34,095 nucleotides of DNA, taken from the NCBI GenBank assembly GCA_024277485.1, contig JAJRVA010000262.1, positions 1-34,095 of the forward strand, written 5' to 3'. Origin of the DNA: Deltaproteobacteria bacterium (lineage in GTDB: Bacteria > Desulfobacterota > Desulfobulbia > Desulfobulbales > Desulfobulbaceae). The translations under genes were made by a program, and so were the position numbers. Positions 16,006 to 26,635 of the stretch are shown in pieces (within the stretch, counting starts at the first letter, position 1; every line of letters starts with the position of its first letter). Under the pieces are notes generated by a model. It saw only the letters and a program-made list of their open reading frames with translations. It ran no database searches and had not been told where the DNA came from.

Positions 16006-16124
16006 GTAACTGTAACTCGCCTGGATCAGTTATCGAACGCCCAGGGTATGTTGCATATTTTGCTCTTGTACTCAGAGTGTTACATAATTATATATCACAA
16101 AGCCGTTACGGATTCAGGACTTTG

Positions 16125-16210
16125 TGGCGGAGGGAGTAGGATTCGAACCCACGGAACTTTCGTTCAACGGTTTTCAAGACCGCCGCCTTAAACCACTCGG
16201 CCATCCCTCC
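16125..16210 (-). tRNA. tRNA-Ser (TGA anticodon)
   Basis: On the reverse strand, acceptor GGAGGGA pairs with TCCCTCC and CCA is encoded. The anticodon loop CTTGAAA gives TGA, which reads UCA. D-loop GAGTGGTTTAAGGC, a long variable arm and T-loop TTCGAATCC are present (86 bases). It lies 119 bases upstream of the other tRNA-Ser and the two may be co-transcribed. It is not a selenocysteine tRNA, which would need anticodon TCA and an 8-bp acceptor stem. Confidence 0.95.
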
Positions 16211-16271
16211 GGTCAGCAGAGTAAATACCATTTCGCGGAGACCATGTCAATATTCTCCTCGCTGTGAAACA

Positions 16272-17849
16272 ATGATGAAACCAGAAGATACACAAACCAG
16301 GAAAGGGAGCCGGGACATTGAGCAGAAAAACCTGGGCTGCCTGTATGAAATAACCAAACACCTTTCCTCCTCGCACAACCTTCAGGAGTGTCTTGAAAAG
16401 GTCATGGCCACCCTGGCCGCTGAAAAGGGAATGAACAGCGGCACCATAACCATCGTCAACCCGGCCACCGGAGAACTCGAGATAGAGGTTGCCCACGGGA
16501 TAACGGCCGAGGCCCGTCTCAGGGGAAAATACAAGGTGGGGGAGGGGATTACCGGCAGGGTGGTTGTCACCGGAGAACCTATTCTTGTTCCCCAGATCGG
16601 AGAAGAACCTCTCTTCTTAAACAGGACCAGGACCCGGGGGGATGAGAAGAAAAAGAAAAGCTCGTTTCTCTGTGTCCCCATCAAGACCGGCAAGCAGTGT
16701 ATCGGAGCCCTGTCCATTGACCGTGAATACAGGGAAAACTTCGGAACCAGGTCGGAAAGTGACCTGCGCTTCCTTACCGTTGTCAGCGGACTTGTAGCAC
16801 AGGCGGTACAGCGGGTCAGAACCGTGAATGAAGAAAAGGAGCAGCTGCGCAGGGAAAACACCAGGCTGCGCAGGGAACTCTCCGCCAAGAACAGGATTGA
16901 GGAGATAATCGGCAACTCGTCGCGCATGCAGGAAGTTTTTGATATGATCCACCGGGTGGCCGACTCCAACGCGACCGTTCTTCTGCGTGGTCAATCAGGC
17001 ACCGGGAAAACACTTGTCGCCAGGGCCCTGCACGCCCACTCCGGCAGGAGCGACGGACCTTTTGTGGTGGTCAACTGCGCCGCCCTTCCGGAAACCCTGC
17101 TGGAAAGCGAACTGTTCGGCCATGAAAAGGGTGCCTTTACCGGGGCTATTGCCCGGAAAAAGGGACGTTTTGAACTGGCGGAGGGCGGCACCCTGTTTCT
17201 TGATGAAATCAGTGAAATAAGCCCGGCCGTGCAGGTCAAGCTGCTGAATGTTATCCAGGAGAGGACTTTTCAGCGCCTCGGCGGTACCGAGGTGCTGCAG
17301 GCTGATATCAGGCTTGTTGCGGCAAGCAACAGGGACCTGGAGGCGGGTGTGAAGGATGGCTCCTTCAGGGAGGACCTGTATTACCGTCTCAATGTCTTTC
17401 CGGTATACCTGCCGCCGCTGAAGGAAAGACGGACCGATATCCTGCTGTTGGCCGAACATTTTCTGGACCGGTACAGCCGCGAAAACAGCAAACACATCGA
17501 GAGGATATCCACCTCTGCCATTGACCTGCTCATGCAGTACCACTGGCCGGGGAACGTCCGCGAACTGCAGAACTGCATGGAGAGGGCTGTTTTGATCTGT
17601 GATGAAAACACCATCAAGGCCATCCACCTGCCGCCGACACTGCAAAGCTCGGATTCCGTCAGTTCGGACAAACCCCTGTCGCTGGCAACAGCGGTTGAAA
17701 ACTTTGAGCGGGAACTGATTGTCGATGCCCTGAAAAAAAGCAGGGGCAACCAGACAAAAGCGGCCAGACAGCTTGAAACCAGCCTGCGGATTATCAACTA
17801 TAAGATCCACAGTTACAAGATCGATCCCAAACAGTTCAAGACCGGCTGA
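16272..17849 (+). CDS. nifA: NifA-like sigma-54-dependent transcriptional activator
   Basis: The 525-residue protein has an N-terminal GAF domain (about 40-185), a short coiled-coil linker, a sigma-54 AAA+ domain (about 215-440) and a C-terminal Fis-type helix-turn-helix ([20 protein letters not shown]). AAA+ motifs are Walker A GQSGTGKT, the sigma-54-contacting GAFTGA loop and Walker [10 protein letters not shown]. The GAF signature [13 protein letters not shown] followed by SSFLCVPIK, and [14 protein letters not shown] near the AAA+ end, match NifA better than other GAF activators. No nif gene is in the window, so the regulon must lie elsewhere, or the protein controls something else. Its stop overlaps the queH start. 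Confidence 0.8.
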   Translation: MMKPEDTQTRKGSRDIEQKNLGCLYEITKHLSSSHNLQECLEKVMATLAAEKGMNSGTITIVNPATGELEIEVAHGITAEARLRGKYKVGEGITGRVVVTGEPILVPQIGEEPLFLNRTRTRGDEKKKKSSFLCVPIKTGKQCIGALSIDREYRENFGTRSESDLRFLTVVSGLVAQAVQRVRTVNEEKEQLRRENTRLRRELSAKNRIEEIIGNSSRMQEVFDMIHRVADSNATVLLRGQSGTGKTLVARALHAHSGRSDGPFVVVNCAALPETLLESELFGHEKGAFTGAIARKKGRFELAEGGTLFLDEISEISPAVQVKLLNVIQERTFQRLGGTEVLQADIRLVAASNRDLEAGVKDGSFREDLYYRLNVFPVYLPPLKERRTDILLLAEHFLDRYSRENSKHIERISTSAIDLLMQYHWPGNVRELQNCMERAVLICDENTIKAIHLPPTLQSSDSVSSDKPLSLATAVENFERELIVDALKKSRGNQTKAARQLETSLRIINYKIHSYKIDPKQFKTG

Positions 17850-18418
17850 TGAAAATTCTACTGCACGTCTGCTGCGGGCCCTGCGCCCTTTATCCACTCC
17901 GGGTGATGCGTGACCTGGAACATGATGTGGAGGGTTACTTTTACAATCCCAATATCCACCCCTTCAAGGAGTTTCAAAGACGCATTTCCGCCCTTGAAGA
18001 GATGGCCGAACAGGAGAATTTTTCAATCCATATCGATGATGATTACGGCCTGACTGAGTACCTGCGCAAGGTGGTATTTAACGAAACATCACGCTGTTCC
18101 ATCTGTTATGATATGCGGATGGAACAGGCTGCGGAAAGAGCCCGTACACTGGGTTTTGATGCCTTCAGCACAACGCTTCTCTACTCCAGGTACCAGAACC
18201 ATGCCCTGATTCGCGAAAAAGGGGAAAGTCTCGCCCGCAAATACGGAGTGGGATTTTACTATGAAGATTTCCGGTTAGGCTGGCAGGAGGGAATCGACCG
18301 CTCCAGGAAAATGGGTCTGTACAGACAGCCGTACTGCGGCTGCATCTACAGTGAACAGGAACGGTATGACAGAAAACTGCGCCAAAAAATGAAACAGAAA
18401 GGAAAAAATCATGCTTAA
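17849..18418 (+). CDS. queH: Epoxyqueuosine reductase QueH
   Basis: QueH makes queuosine by reducing epoxyqueuosine in tRNA, replacing QueG without cobalamin. The 189-residue product shows the family cysteines in HVCCGPC (near the N-terminus), SRCSICYDMRM and PYCGCIYSEQE, which bind the iron-sulfur and iron sites, plus YFYNPNIHPFKEFQRR. The ATG overlaps the TGA of the NifA-like gene and its end overlaps rdgB by eight bases, so the three are co-transcribed. No other queuosine gene is in view. Confidence 0.94.
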   Translation: MKILLHVCCGPCALYPLRVMRDLEHDVEGYFYNPNIHPFKEFQRRISALEEMAEQENFSIHIDDDYGLTEYLRKVVFNETSRCSICYDMRMEQAAERARTLGFDAFSTTLLYSRYQNHALIREKGESLARKYGVGFYYEDFRLGWQEGIDRSRKMGLYRQPYCGCIYSEQERYDRKLRQKMKQKGKNHA

Positions 18419-19091
18419 CATTATCGTGCTGGCGACAAACAATGCCAACAAGGTGAAGGAAATACAGGAACTCCTCAGGGACTCCCCGGTAGAGATCAAG
18501 TGTGTTGGAGATTACGGCCCCCTGCCCACGGTGGAGGAGGATGGGGATACCTTTGAGGAAAACGCCTACAAAAAGGCGTACCACTACGCGCGCGTTCTGG
18601 GGCTTCCCTGCCTGGCAGACGACTCCGGCCTGGTGGTTGAGGCCCTGGATGGCAGGCCTGGGGTGCACTCGGCCCGCTATGCCGGTGAAAATGCCACGGA
18701 CATGGAAAAATGTGATAAACTGCTGCAGGAGATGCAGGGGAAGGACAACCGCAGGGCCAGCTTTCAGTGCGTCCTTTCCCTGGCCACTCCCGGCGGACCG
18801 GCCCTGACATGGGAGGGAAGCTGTGCAGGGGAAATCACGACAGAACGTTGTGGCGAGTCGGGCTTTGGCTATGACCCGGTCTTTTTTTATCCTGATTTCG
18901 GCAAGACATTTGCCGAGGTATCCATGCAGGAGAAAAACAGGGTCAGCCACCGGGGCAGGGCGCTGCAGGAGTTTGCCGCCGAGTTTGACAAGGTACTGGT
19001 CTGGCTTGAGCACCGGATGCTTGAGCAGAAACCGCCCAAACCCGACCACAAACAGTTTGAGAACAAGGACTGGTCTGATGAGATGGAATAA
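18411..19091 (+). CDS. rdgB: XTP/dITP pyrophosphatase RdgB
   Basis: RdgB hydrolyses non-canonical purine triphosphates (dITP, XTP) to keep them out of DNA. The 226-residue product has TNNANKVKEIQELL at the N-terminus, LADDSGLVVEALDGRPGVHS, the substrate loop GFGYDPVFFYP, and SHRGRALQEF. It is somewhat longer than the usual 195-200 residues because of a charged tail (KPPKPDHKQFENKDW). The tail region overlaps the start of a small lipoprotein frame. Confidence 0.95.
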   Translation: MLNIIVLATNNANKVKEIQELLRDSPVEIKCVGDYGPLPTVEEDGDTFEENAYKKAYHYARVLGLPCLADDSGLVVEALDGRPGVHSARYAGENATDMEKCDKLLQEMQGKDNRRASFQCVLSLATPGGPALTWEGSCAGEITTERCGESGFGYDPVFFYPDFGKTFAEVSMQEKNRVSHRGRALQEFAAEFDKVLVWLEHRMLEQKPPKPDHKQFENKDWSDEME

Positions 19092-19221
19092 CTCCCCGGT
19101 ACGGAGCTTGGCCCGGCTGTTGCCAGTCTTTCTTCTCACCGTGATCGCAGCCGCCTGCGCACAAAAAAGCGCCGGATCCGGTATTATTTTCTGGCCAGGC
19201 AGTGGTTTTCCAGGGACATAG
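19078..19221 (+). CDS. Putative small lipoprotein, 47 residues
   Basis: The frame begins inside the end of rdgB and encodes MRWNNSPVRSLARLLPVFLL then TVIAAACAQ, a basic N-terminus, a hydrophobic stretch and a candidate lipobox cysteine near residue 27. A 20-residue mature part follows (AQKSAGSGIIFWPGSGFPGT) before TAG 19219. The -3 residue is Ala instead of the favoured Leu, so the lipobox is weak. No homologue is recognised. The short mature part with a Trp-Pro could be the remnant of a longer lipoprotein. It may equally be a chance frame. Confidence 0.4.
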   Translation: MRWNNSPVRSLARLLPVFLLTVIAAACAQKSAGSGIIFWPGSGFPGT

Positions 19222-19239
19222 AGGAGGAAGACCGGGAGT

Positions 19240-20283
19240 TCATGCTGACCCCTGCAGCACGATCTCTTCCTTGAGGCTCCGCTGAAAGAGATCATCAACT
19301 GCCCTGCGGCAGTCCTTGTTTGCGTAGAGAACCTGGTACGTCTGTTCAAGGATCGGCATCTCCACCCCGTGTTGACGGGCCAGGTTGTAGCAGGACCTGG
19401 TTGTTTTCACTCCCTCGGCCACCATGGTCATTTCGGCAAGGGCCTCATCTAGGCTTTTTCCCTCTCCCAGCTTGAGGCCGACGGTCCTGTTTCTGCTGAG
19501 ACTTCCGGTACAGGTCAGAACCAGGTCGCCAAGACCGCCAAGACCTGAAAAGGTAAGGGGATGCGCTCCCAGGTGTACCCCCAGGCGGGTAATTTCAGCA
19601 AGTCCCCGTGTTATAAGGGCCGCCCTGGTGTTCAGGCCGAAGCCAAGACCGTCACTTATGCCGGCGGCAATGGCTATCACGTTCTTCATGGCTGCGCTGA
19701 GCTCAAGCCCGGTGACATCACTGCTTGTGTAGACCCTGAAAAAACGGGTGGAAAAAAGTTCCTGAACAGCGCAGGCAGCATCTTTGCTTCCACTGGCAAC
19801 AGTTACAGCCGTGGGCTGCTCCACGGCCACCTCTGCCGCAAAACTCGGACCACTGAGAACACTCAGGGAAACATGGATGGAGCGGTTCTGCCTGTCAAGG
19901 GTATCCTGCATGACCTGGGTCATGGTCTGGAGCGTCCTGTTTTCAATACCCTTGACAGCCGAGACAACAAGCGCGCCGTCCCCGAGTTCCGGCGCCAGTT
20001 TTTCAAAGACGGCGCGATAGCCGTGCGAGGGTATCACCATGACCACGCACCGGGCATCTCCGACCGCGCCAGCCAGGTCATCTGTCGGACAGACCATTTC
20101 CGGGATCCGGGCGCCGGGAAGATATTTTTTATTCTCCCTTTCCTTGTTTATGGCTGCGATATGAGCCGGATCATGCCCCCACAAAAAAACCCTTTCCCCT
20201 TTGTCACCAAGGAGCTTTGCCAGAGCGGTTCCCCAGCTTCCGGCACCGACAACGGCTGTATTCTTACTCTTCGGCAGGTTCAT
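19240..20283 (-). CDS. gpsA: NAD(P)-dependent glycerol-3-phosphate dehydrogenase GpsA
   Basis: GpsA reduces dihydroxyacetone phosphate to sn-glycerol-3-phosphate, the backbone of phospholipids. The 347-residue product has the nucleotide-binding [25 protein letters not shown], the catalytic-lysine segment [21 protein letters not shown], and [13 protein letters not shown] followed by SRNRTVG. Its start overlaps the end of gyrA by 20 bases, so it is the last gene of the dnaN-gyrB-gyrA operon. Confidence 0.96.
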   Translation of the reverse strand: MNLPKSKNTAVVGAGSWGTALAKLLGDKGERVFLWGHDPAHIAAINKERENKKYLPGARIPEMVCPTDDLAGAVGDARCVVMVIPSHGYRAVFEKLAPELGDGALVVSAVKGIENRTLQTMTQVMQDTLDRQNRSIHVSLSVLSGPSFAAEVAVEQPTAVTVASGSKDAACAVQELFSTRFFRVYTSSDVTGLELSAAMKNVIAIAAGISDGLGFGLNTRAALITRGLAEITRLGVHLGAHPLTFSGLGGLGDLVLTCTGSLSRNRTVGLKLGEGKSLDEALAEMTMVAEGVKTTRSCYNLARQHGVEMPILEQTYQVLYANKDCRRAVDDLFQRSLKEEIVLQGSA

Positions 20284-22738
20284 CTACTTCAACATCTGCT
20301 TCACGGGCAAGAAGAGACATACCAACCACCTTTTCACCCTTGTTAAGGTTGATGAGTCCTACGCCCTGCGTGTTCCGGCCAATGATACGGATCGTGTCCA
20401 TGGGCATGCGGATAACCTTGCCGCTGTTGGCGATAAGCATGACCTGGTCCTCGTCGGTCACCTGCAGGGCGCCCACCACCTTGCCGTTTCTTTCGCTTGT
20501 ACTTATCGCAAAAATGCCCATGCCTCCTCGTTTCTGAAGGCGGTAATCAGAGACAGCTGTTCGCTTGCCATAGCCGTTTTCGGTAACCGTGAGGATTGAA
20601 TCATCGCTGTTGATGACCACCACGCCAACGACCTCGTCTCCCTTGCCCAGGGTTATTCCCTTGACTCCGGCTGCAAGGCGTCCCATGGTCCGTACATCCG
20701 ATTCATGGAAATGAATGGACTTTCCGTTTTTCGTAACCAGGAAAATCTCGTCGTTGCCAGATGTTATGCGGGCGGTCAGGATCTCGTCATCTTCCTTGAT
20801 GGTCAGGCCGTACTTTCCCTTGCGAAGGGGCCGTTTATATTCGGCTATACTTGTCTTTTTCACGCGGCCAAGCTTGGTCACGGTCAGGACGGTCTGCGAT
20901 TCATCGGCCCGGGCAAGGTCCGCAACCGGCAGGATAGCTGCCATCTTTTCTCCCTCACCCAGCTCCAGCAGGTTGACAATGGCCTTGCCGCGGGCTACCC
21001 GGCTTGCCATCGGCAACTGGTACACCTTGCGCCAGAAGACCCGGGCCCGGTTGGTGAAAAAGAGAAAGGTGTCAAGGGTTGAGGCGGTGTACAGGTTGGT
21101 GACAAAGTCCTCTTCAACGGTGGTCATTCCCTTGACCCCCTTGCCCCCGCGCCGCTGAGAGCGGTACAGGGAGATGGGGTTACGCTTAATATAGCCGGCA
21201 TGGGAAACGGTAACCACCATCTCTTCAGGGGTTATCATGTCTTCGGGCAGGATTTCGTCCGGAGCGTCAATGATCTCGGAACGGCGTTCATCCCCGTAGT
21301 CCTCGCGGATCTGCTCAAACTCCTCACGGATAATCCGCATGACCAGGGAGTCATCGGCCAGGATCTTGTTCAGCCAGGCTATCTTCTCAAGAAGTGTATT
21401 GTATTCGCTGATAATCTTTTCGCGCTCCAGGCCGGTAAGGCGGTGCAGCCGCATATCAAGGACATTCTGGGCCTGCAGCTCCGACATCTCGAAACGGCGG
21501 ATCAGGCCCTCTTTTGCCTCTGCCGGGTTGGCCGATGACTTGATCAGTTCAACCACCTCGTCCAGGTTGGTTATGGCTATCTTGAGACCTTCAAGGAGGT
21601 GGGCCTTTTCCTCTGCCTTGCGCAGGTCAAAAACCGTCCTCCGGTAGACTATGGTTTTCCGGTGGGCGATAAAGTATTCAAGAATCTGCTTGAGATTCAG
21701 CACCTCCGGCTTGTTGTTGACAATGCACAGCAGGATTATGCCGAACGACTTCTGCAGGGGTGTCATCTTGTAGAGCTGGTTCAGGGTAATCTCCGGAATT
21801 TCGTCCTTTTTGAGCTCAATAACAATCCTTAAGCCATGGCGGTCCGACTCGTCCCGCACGTCTGAAATAGAGGTAACCCTCTTTTCCTTTACCAGGAGGG
21901 CTATTTTTTCCACCAGGGAGGCCTTGTTCTGCTGATACGGTATCTCCGTGATTATTATTGACTCAGCGCCGCTTTTTCGCTGCTCAATATGGGTGCGCGA
22001 CCGCATTATCACAACCCCGCGGCCGGTTTCATATGCCTCGCGTATCCCGGCCCTGCCGCAAATATACCCCCCGGTGGGGAAATCCGGGCCGGTGATGATT
22101 TCCATCAGCCGGTGAATAGATATGTTAGGATCATCAACCAGGGCGATCAGGCCGTTTATCACCTCGGTCAGGTTGTGGGGCGGGATGTTTGTCGCCATGC
22201 CCACGGCAATACCGGAAGAGCCGTTAATAAGAAGATTGGGGACCTTGGAAGGTAAAACCGAGGGCTCGGTCAGCGAGTTGTCATAGTTGGGGACAAAGTC
22301 AACGGTTTCCTTTTCAAGGTCTGCGACCAGCTCCTGGTCAAGCCTGGTCATCCTGGCCTCGGTGTATCGCATGGCAGCCGCTGAATCACCATCCAGGGAG
22401 CCGAAGTTACCCTGGCCGTCCACCAGGGGATAGCGCAGGGAAAAATCCTGGGCCATGCGGACCAGGGTATCATATGCGGCGGTGTCACCGTGCGGGTGAT
22501 ACTTACCGATGACATCACCGACGATACGGGCTGACTTGATATAGGGGCGATTATAGGTGTTGCCAAGCTCGCGCATGGCAAAAAGTGTGCGCCGGTGCAC
22601 AGGTTTCAAGCCATCCCGGACATCCGGCAGTGCCCGCCCGACTATGACCGACATAGCGTAATCAAGATATGATTTACGCAGCTCTTTTTCTATGGAAACA
22701 GTCGGGTACTGCTGATTGTTTTCTGATCTATCTGTCAT
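20264..22738 (-). CDS. gyrA: DNA gyrase subunit A
   Basis: GyrA cleaves and rejoins DNA during negative supercoiling. The 824-residue product has the catalytic tyrosine in [11 protein letters not shown] (Tyr125), the quinolone-interaction region [19 protein letters not shown], and C-terminal beta-pinwheel repeats. The GyrA box QRRGGKG identifies gyrase rather than topoisomerase IV. Residue 86 is Thr where E. coli has Ser83, and the neighbouring Asp90 is conserved; Thr here is natural in several bacteria. It lies 15 bases after gyrB. Confidence 0.97.
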   Translation of the reverse strand: MTDRSENNQQYPTVSIEKELRKSYLDYAMSVIVGRALPDVRDGLKPVHRRTLFAMRELGNTYNRPYIKSARIVGDVIGKYHPHGDTAAYDTLVRMAQDFSLRYPLVDGQGNFGSLDGDSAAAMRYTEARMTRLDQELVADLEKETVDFVPNYDNSLTEPSVLPSKVPNLLINGSSGIAVGMATNIPPHNLTEVINGLIALVDDPNISIHRLMEIITGPDFPTGGYICGRAGIREAYETGRGVVIMRSRTHIEQRKSGAESIIITEIPYQQNKASLVEKIALLVKEKRVTSISDVRDESDRHGLRIVIELKKDEIPEITLNQLYKMTPLQKSFGIILLCIVNNKPEVLNLKQILEYFIAHRKTIVYRRTVFDLRKAEEKAHLLEGLKIAITNLDEVVELIKSSANPAEAKEGLIRRFEMSELQAQNVLDMRLHRLTGLEREKIISEYNTLLEKIAWLNKILADDSLVMRIIREEFEQIREDYGDERRSEIIDAPDEILPEDMITPEEMVVTVSHAGYIKRNPISLYRSQRRGGKGVKGMTTVEEDFVTNLYTASTLDTFLFFTNRARVFWRKVYQLPMASRVARGKAIVNLLELGEGEKMAAILPVADLARADESQTVLTVTKLGRVKKTSIAEYKRPLRKGKYGLTIKEDDEILTARITSGNDEIFLVTKNGKSIHFHESDVRTMGRLAAGVKGITLGKGDEVVGVVVINSDDSILTVTENGYGKRTAVSDYRLQKRGGMGIFAISTSERNGKVVGALQVTDEDQVMLIANSGKVIRMPMDTIRIIGRNTQGVGLINLNKGEKVVGMSLLAREADVEVDEPAEE

Positions 22739-22753
22739 TTTTTTCTTTCCTGT

Positions 22754-25165
22754 TTATATGTCCAGTTCGGACACCTCAAGGGCATGGTGTTGAATAAATT
22801 CACGGCGGGGTTCCACCTTGTCTCCCATCAGGGTTGTAAACATGTCATCCGCCGCCTCCGCATCATCAACACTGACCTGCACCAGGGTTCTGTTGTCCGG
22901 GTTCATGGTGGTCTCCCACAGCTGTTCAGGGTTCATCTCTCCAAGACCCTTGTATCGCTGCAGGTGGCTTCCCCTGAACGTTTCCTCCCGGACAGTCCTG
23001 ATAAGATCATGCCAGTTCTCAAGGATTATCTCCTTGTCCTGGCCGGATGTAAGGGTGCGGTAAAGAACAAACTTTACCCGCAGATACTGCTGAATGTCCG
23101 TATACAGCTCCAGGGCCTGCCTGTACTCGTGAATAAGCGGGATATTGGGGCCCAGGGTCGTCATGACGTGCGACTGGCCGCGAAACGCCACATCCACCTC
23201 GTAACACGACGGGCGCCAGCGGCAGGATCGGATATTGCCGATAACCGCCCCTAATTTTTCAAGACTGGTCGTCAGTTGTTTGACAAAACCCTCCTCCTGG
23301 AACTGGTCCGCGGAAACGACGCCGTTGTCCAGGAGAAACAGGGTCATTGGTTCTATAATATTCAATCTTTCCAGATACATGCAGATCTGTTCAAACCTGG
23401 AGAGTTTCTTTAAAACAGAAACCATGTCACCTGCAGCTACCTCTTTTCCTTTTTCCGCCTTGAAGCGGAGAATTTTGGACGCCTGGCTGTAGAGAAAGTT
23501 GTTCAGGGCCTCATCGTCTATAAAGTACTGCTCCTTTTTCCCCTTGCCCAGACGATAGAGGGGCGGCTGGCCGATATAGACATGGCCGTTTTCTATGAGG
23601 GGCAGCATCTGCCGGTAGAAAAAGGTCAACAGGAGTGTCCGGATGTGGGCACCGTCAACATCGGCATCAGTCATTATTATAATTTTGTGATAGCGGAGTT
23701 TTTCCAGGTCAAACTCTTCCCGGCCTATACTCGTGCCCAGAGAGGCGATAAGCTGTTTGATTTCTTCACTGCCGAGAATTTTGTCAAAACGTGCTTTTTC
23801 CACGTTCATAATCTTGCCGCGCAGGGGCAGGATGGCCTGAATGCTTCGATCACGTCCCTGTTTGGCGCTACCGCCGGCTGAATCTCCCTCAACGATGAAA
23901 ATTTCGCGTTCCCTGGGATCCTTGCTCTGGCATTCGGCCAGCTTTCCGGCCATCATTACCGACAAGCCGTCCTTTTTCCTGGACAGTTCCTTGGCCCTTC
24001 TGGCAGCTTCTCTCGCCCTGGCCGCTTCAACAGCCTTGGTCAGGATTCTTTTGGCAACCGCGGGATTCTGCTCCAGGTAAATACCCAGCTTTTCGTTACA
24101 CAGCGTTTCAACAATGGATCGGACCTCACTGTTACCCAGCTTGGTCTTGGTCTGTCCTTCAAACTGCGGATTGGGGACCCGGACGGAGATGACACAGGTA
24201 AGACCCTCCCGCACATCATCACCGCCCATCTTAGCCCGGAGATTTTTGGGCACCACGTCATCTGTGGCATACCGGTTTATACACTTGGTCAGGGCCGCCT
24301 TGAACCCGACAATATGGGTGCCGCCTTCCCGGGTATTGATATTGTTGACAAAAGAAAACAACCGTTCAGAATAGCCGTCAAAGTACTGGAAGCAGATTTC
24401 AACCTGTACCTGGTCTTTTTCACCGGTGATGAATACCGGCTCCGGATGGATCGGGGTCCGTTTGCGGTTGAGATATTCCACATACGAACTTATCCCCCCC
24501 TCGTATTTAAATTTATCCTCCTCTCCGCTTCGCTCATCTTTGAGATATATGGAAACACCCCGGTTGAGAAAGGCAAGTTCCCTCAGCCTGTTTTTTACCG
24601 TGCTGTAGTTAAAAACCGTTGTTTCGGTAAAAATTGATGCGTCCGGCTTAAACGTGATTGTCGTGCCGTTTTTCTCACTTTCGCCGATTATCTCAAGATC
24701 ACTGGTCCGTATCCCTTTTTCATAGGTCTGGCGGTATTTTTTTCCGTCACGTTTCACTATTGCCTCGGCTTTTTCACTCAGACCGTTGACAACAGATACC
24801 CCCACCCCGTGCAGACCACCGGAAACCTTGTAGGTGGAGTGGTCGAATTTTCCACCGGCGTGCAGGGTTGTCATCACCAGTTCCAGAGCCGACATGTTTT
24901 CCGTTGGATGCATGTCCACCGGTATTCCCCGTCCGTTGTCCTCAACCGTTACCGAGTTATCCTGGTGGATGATTACCCTGATGGTGTCACAATGCCCTGC
25001 CAGCGCCTCATCAATGGAGTTGTCCACCACCTCGTAAATCAGGTGGTGCAGACCCTCTGCCGCCGTGTTTCCTATATACATGGATGGACGTTTCCGTACA
25101 GCTTCAAGGCCATCAAGAACCTTTATCTGTTCGGCGTCATACTCTGTTTTTCGCTGTTCAGTCAC
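22754..25165 (-). CDS. gyrB: DNA gyrase subunit B
   Basis: GyrB supplies ATPase power for supercoiling. The 803-residue protein has the GHKL ATPase domain (YEVVDNSIDEALAGHCD, GRGIPVDMHP, GGLHGVGVSVVN), the transducer, and the TOPRIM domain (EGDSAGGSAKQGRDR and DADVDGAHIRTLLLTFFYR). PLRGKIMNVEKAR and the C-terminal GLGEMNPEQLWETTMNP are typical. It sits between dnaN and gyrA. Confidence 0.97.
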   Translation of the reverse strand: MTEQRKTEYDAEQIKVLDGLEAVRKRPSMYIGNTAAEGLHHLIYEVVDNSIDEALAGHCDTIRVIIHQDNSVTVEDNGRGIPVDMHPTENMSALELVMTTLHAGGKFDHSTYKVSGGLHGVGVSVVNGLSEKAEAIVKRDGKKYRQTYEKGIRTSDLEIIGESEKNGTTITFKPDASIFTETTVFNYSTVKNRLRELAFLNRGVSIYLKDERSGEEDKFKYEGGISSYVEYLNRKRTPIHPEPVFITGEKDQVQVEICFQYFDGYSERLFSFVNNINTREGGTHIVGFKAALTKCINRYATDDVVPKNLRAKMGGDDVREGLTCVISVRVPNPQFEGQTKTKLGNSEVRSIVETLCNEKLGIYLEQNPAVAKRILTKAVEAARAREAARRAKELSRKKDGLSVMMAGKLAECQSKDPREREIFIVEGDSAGGSAKQGRDRSIQAILPLRGKIMNVEKARFDKILGSEEIKQLIASLGTSIGREEFDLEKLRYHKIIIMTDADVDGAHIRTLLLTFFYRQMLPLIENGHVYIGQPPLYRLGKGKKEQYFIDDEALNNFLYSQASKILRFKAEKGKEVAAGDMVSVLKKLSRFEQICMYLERLNIIEPMTLFLLDNGVVSADQFQEEGFVKQLTTSLEKLGAVIGNIRSCRWRPSCYEVDVAFRGQSHVMTTLGPNIPLIHEYRQALELYTDIQQYLRVKFVLYRTLTSGQDKEIILENWHDLIRTVREETFRGSHLQRYKGLGEMNPEQLWETTMNPDNRTLVQVSVDDAEAADDMFTTLMGDKVEPRREFIQHHALEVSELDI

Positions 25166-25220
25166 TTTTTTCCTTTTCCTGTATTTATTGTTTTTGCAAA
25201 GACCTGTTTCCGTCCACGCA

Positions 25221-26351
25221 TTATAATTTCATGGGCATGACAATACTTAAAAATCCCTCATCGTCATCAGATACGATGAGACAGGGACTCTCGTCTGAAC
25301 TGATATATGCCTTGACAGTGTTTCCCTCTATTATCTGCAGTGTTTCAATAAAATAGCGGCAGTTGAAACCCAGAGACAGCGGTTCACCGCTGTAAACCAC
25401 GTCAAACTCATCGCTGGCGCTGCCAAAATCCGCATTGTGTGAACTTAACTGCATGTGATTGTTTTTTATTTCTATTTTTATGGCCTTGAACATATCTTCC
25501 GTGAACAGGTTGATACGTTTCAGGGATTCAAGAAAACGAAGCCTGTCTATCTCAACAACATTGTCCCGTGAAATGACCTTTAAAATAGACTGAAAATCAG
25601 GAAACTCACCCTGCATCAAACGAATGATAAGAAGAGAATCTTCACTGCGCAGAACCGCCTGTTTCTTTTCGATGCCGAAACGAAAAGTATCCCGGTCTTC
25701 ACAGAATTTCCGTATTTCCTGGACCCCTCTTCGGGGTATAAGGGTAATGGGATTAAAGGTAATATTATCACAGCTTTTATCGACTTCCTTCTCCATAATG
25801 GTCAGCCTGTGGCCGTCGGAAGATATCATTTTCAAAACCCTTTTTTCTCCATCTTTTTCCAACTGGAGAAGCGCGGCTGTAAGGCTGTACATGTTTTCCT
25901 TGTCCTGGGCGATGGAAAATATTGTTTTGTCTATGAGATCCGCGAATACAGGTGCGCTCATTTCAACCATGTTTTCTTCATCATATTCAGGAAACTGCGG
26001 ATATTCATCACTCACCATTCCGGCTAATTTATAGAGACTCGGGCCGGCAGTTATATGCACCCAGTTTTTTTCCTGTTCCTGGAAGGATAAAATATCCGCA
26101 TCCGATTCACGGGCTATTTCAAAAAGTTTTTTTGCCGGCAGGGTAAGGACTCCCTGTTCAAAGACTTCAGCAGGCAGGGTCTGTTTCAGTCCTATTTCCA
26201 GATCGGTACCTGTAAGGGTTACTGCGTCCTGCCGTATTTCGACCAGAACATTGGAAAGAATGGCAAGGGTCCCCTTTTTACTGGTGATGTTCTGCTGGGC
26301 GCCGATGGCACGAAGAAAATTATCCCTTGAAACGTTAAAATGAAAAGCCAT
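25221..26351 (-). CDS. dnaN: DNA polymerase III beta sliding clamp DnaN
   Basis: DnaN forms the ring that tethers polymerase III to DNA. The 376-residue protein has the three-domain clamp layout, with SDGHRLTIMEKEV in domain 2, GEFPDFQSILKV in domain 3, and the C-terminal signature IVMPMKL. It begins the dnaN-gyrB-gyrA-gpsA operon. Its AGGA-containing site lies next to an AT-rich region with DnaA boxes. Genomes often place dnaA just upstream, but here a divergent serine hydrolase follows instead. Confidence 0.97.
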   Translation of the reverse strand: MAFHFNVSRDNFLRAIGAQQNITSKKGTLAILSNVLVEIRQDAVTLTGTDLEIGLKQTLPAEVFEQGVLTLPAKKLFEIARESDADILSFQEQEKNWVHITAGPSLYKLAGMVSDEYPQFPEYDEENMVEMSAPVFADLIDKTIFSIAQDKENMYSLTAALLQLEKDGEKRVLKMISSDGHRLTIMEKEVDKSCDNITFNPITLIPRRGVQEIRKFCEDRDTFRFGIEKKQAVLRSEDSLLIIRLMQGEFPDFQSILKVISRDNVVEIDRLRFLESLKRINLFTEDMFKAIKIEIKNNHMQLSSHNADFGSASDEFDVVYSGEPLSLGFNCRYFIETLQIIEGNTVKAYISSDESPCLIVSDDDEGFLSIVMPMKL

Positions 26352-26635
26352 AACAAAGAGTCCTTTTTTAAATAAATAGATTTGTTGTTGTAATTAGGCT
26401 TGTTAGTTTGTTAGTTATGAAAATAACCTGTTAATTTCACTTAGGATTTAAAGTTAACAAAAGAAAGAATAACATGGGTAACCATTGTTTGTCTTTAGGG
26501 TGAAAAAGTTATCCACAAGGGTATGAACATGCTTTCCACGTGTTATGCACAATTTTATCAAAAAATACCTGTTTTTTAAAAATGAACTATACTTCAAAAC
26601 GTTTGAAAATACAAAGAAATAAATGAATTTTATCC
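26352..26635. other. AT-rich region with DnaA boxes (candidate oriC or DnaA-controlled promoter)
   Basis: This 284-base gap between divergent dnaN and a serine hydrolase is strongly AT-rich, in contrast to its flanks. It holds a perfect DnaA box TTATCCACA (26509-26517), a near-consensus box TTATGCACA (26543-26551) 34 bases on, and a partial match TTATCCATG (26630-26638) at the edge of the next gene. The right half has A/T runs suited to unwinding. Few boxes are seen and no dnaA is adjacent, so this may be the origin or only a DnaA-responsive dnaN promoter. No real gene is seen here; a reverse open frame across it has no ribosome site. Confidence 0.6.

Noticed and set aside
16125..16210. Selenocysteine tRNA (selC) as the identity of the second tRNA
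   Set aside because: The anticodon is TGA rather than TCA and the acceptor stem is the normal 7 bp; it is an ordinary tRNA-Ser.
20264..22738. Quinolone-resistance change in GyrA (Thr86 at the Ser83 position)
   Set aside because: Thr is the natural residue in several lineages and the neighbouring Asp is kept, so resistance cannot be claimed.
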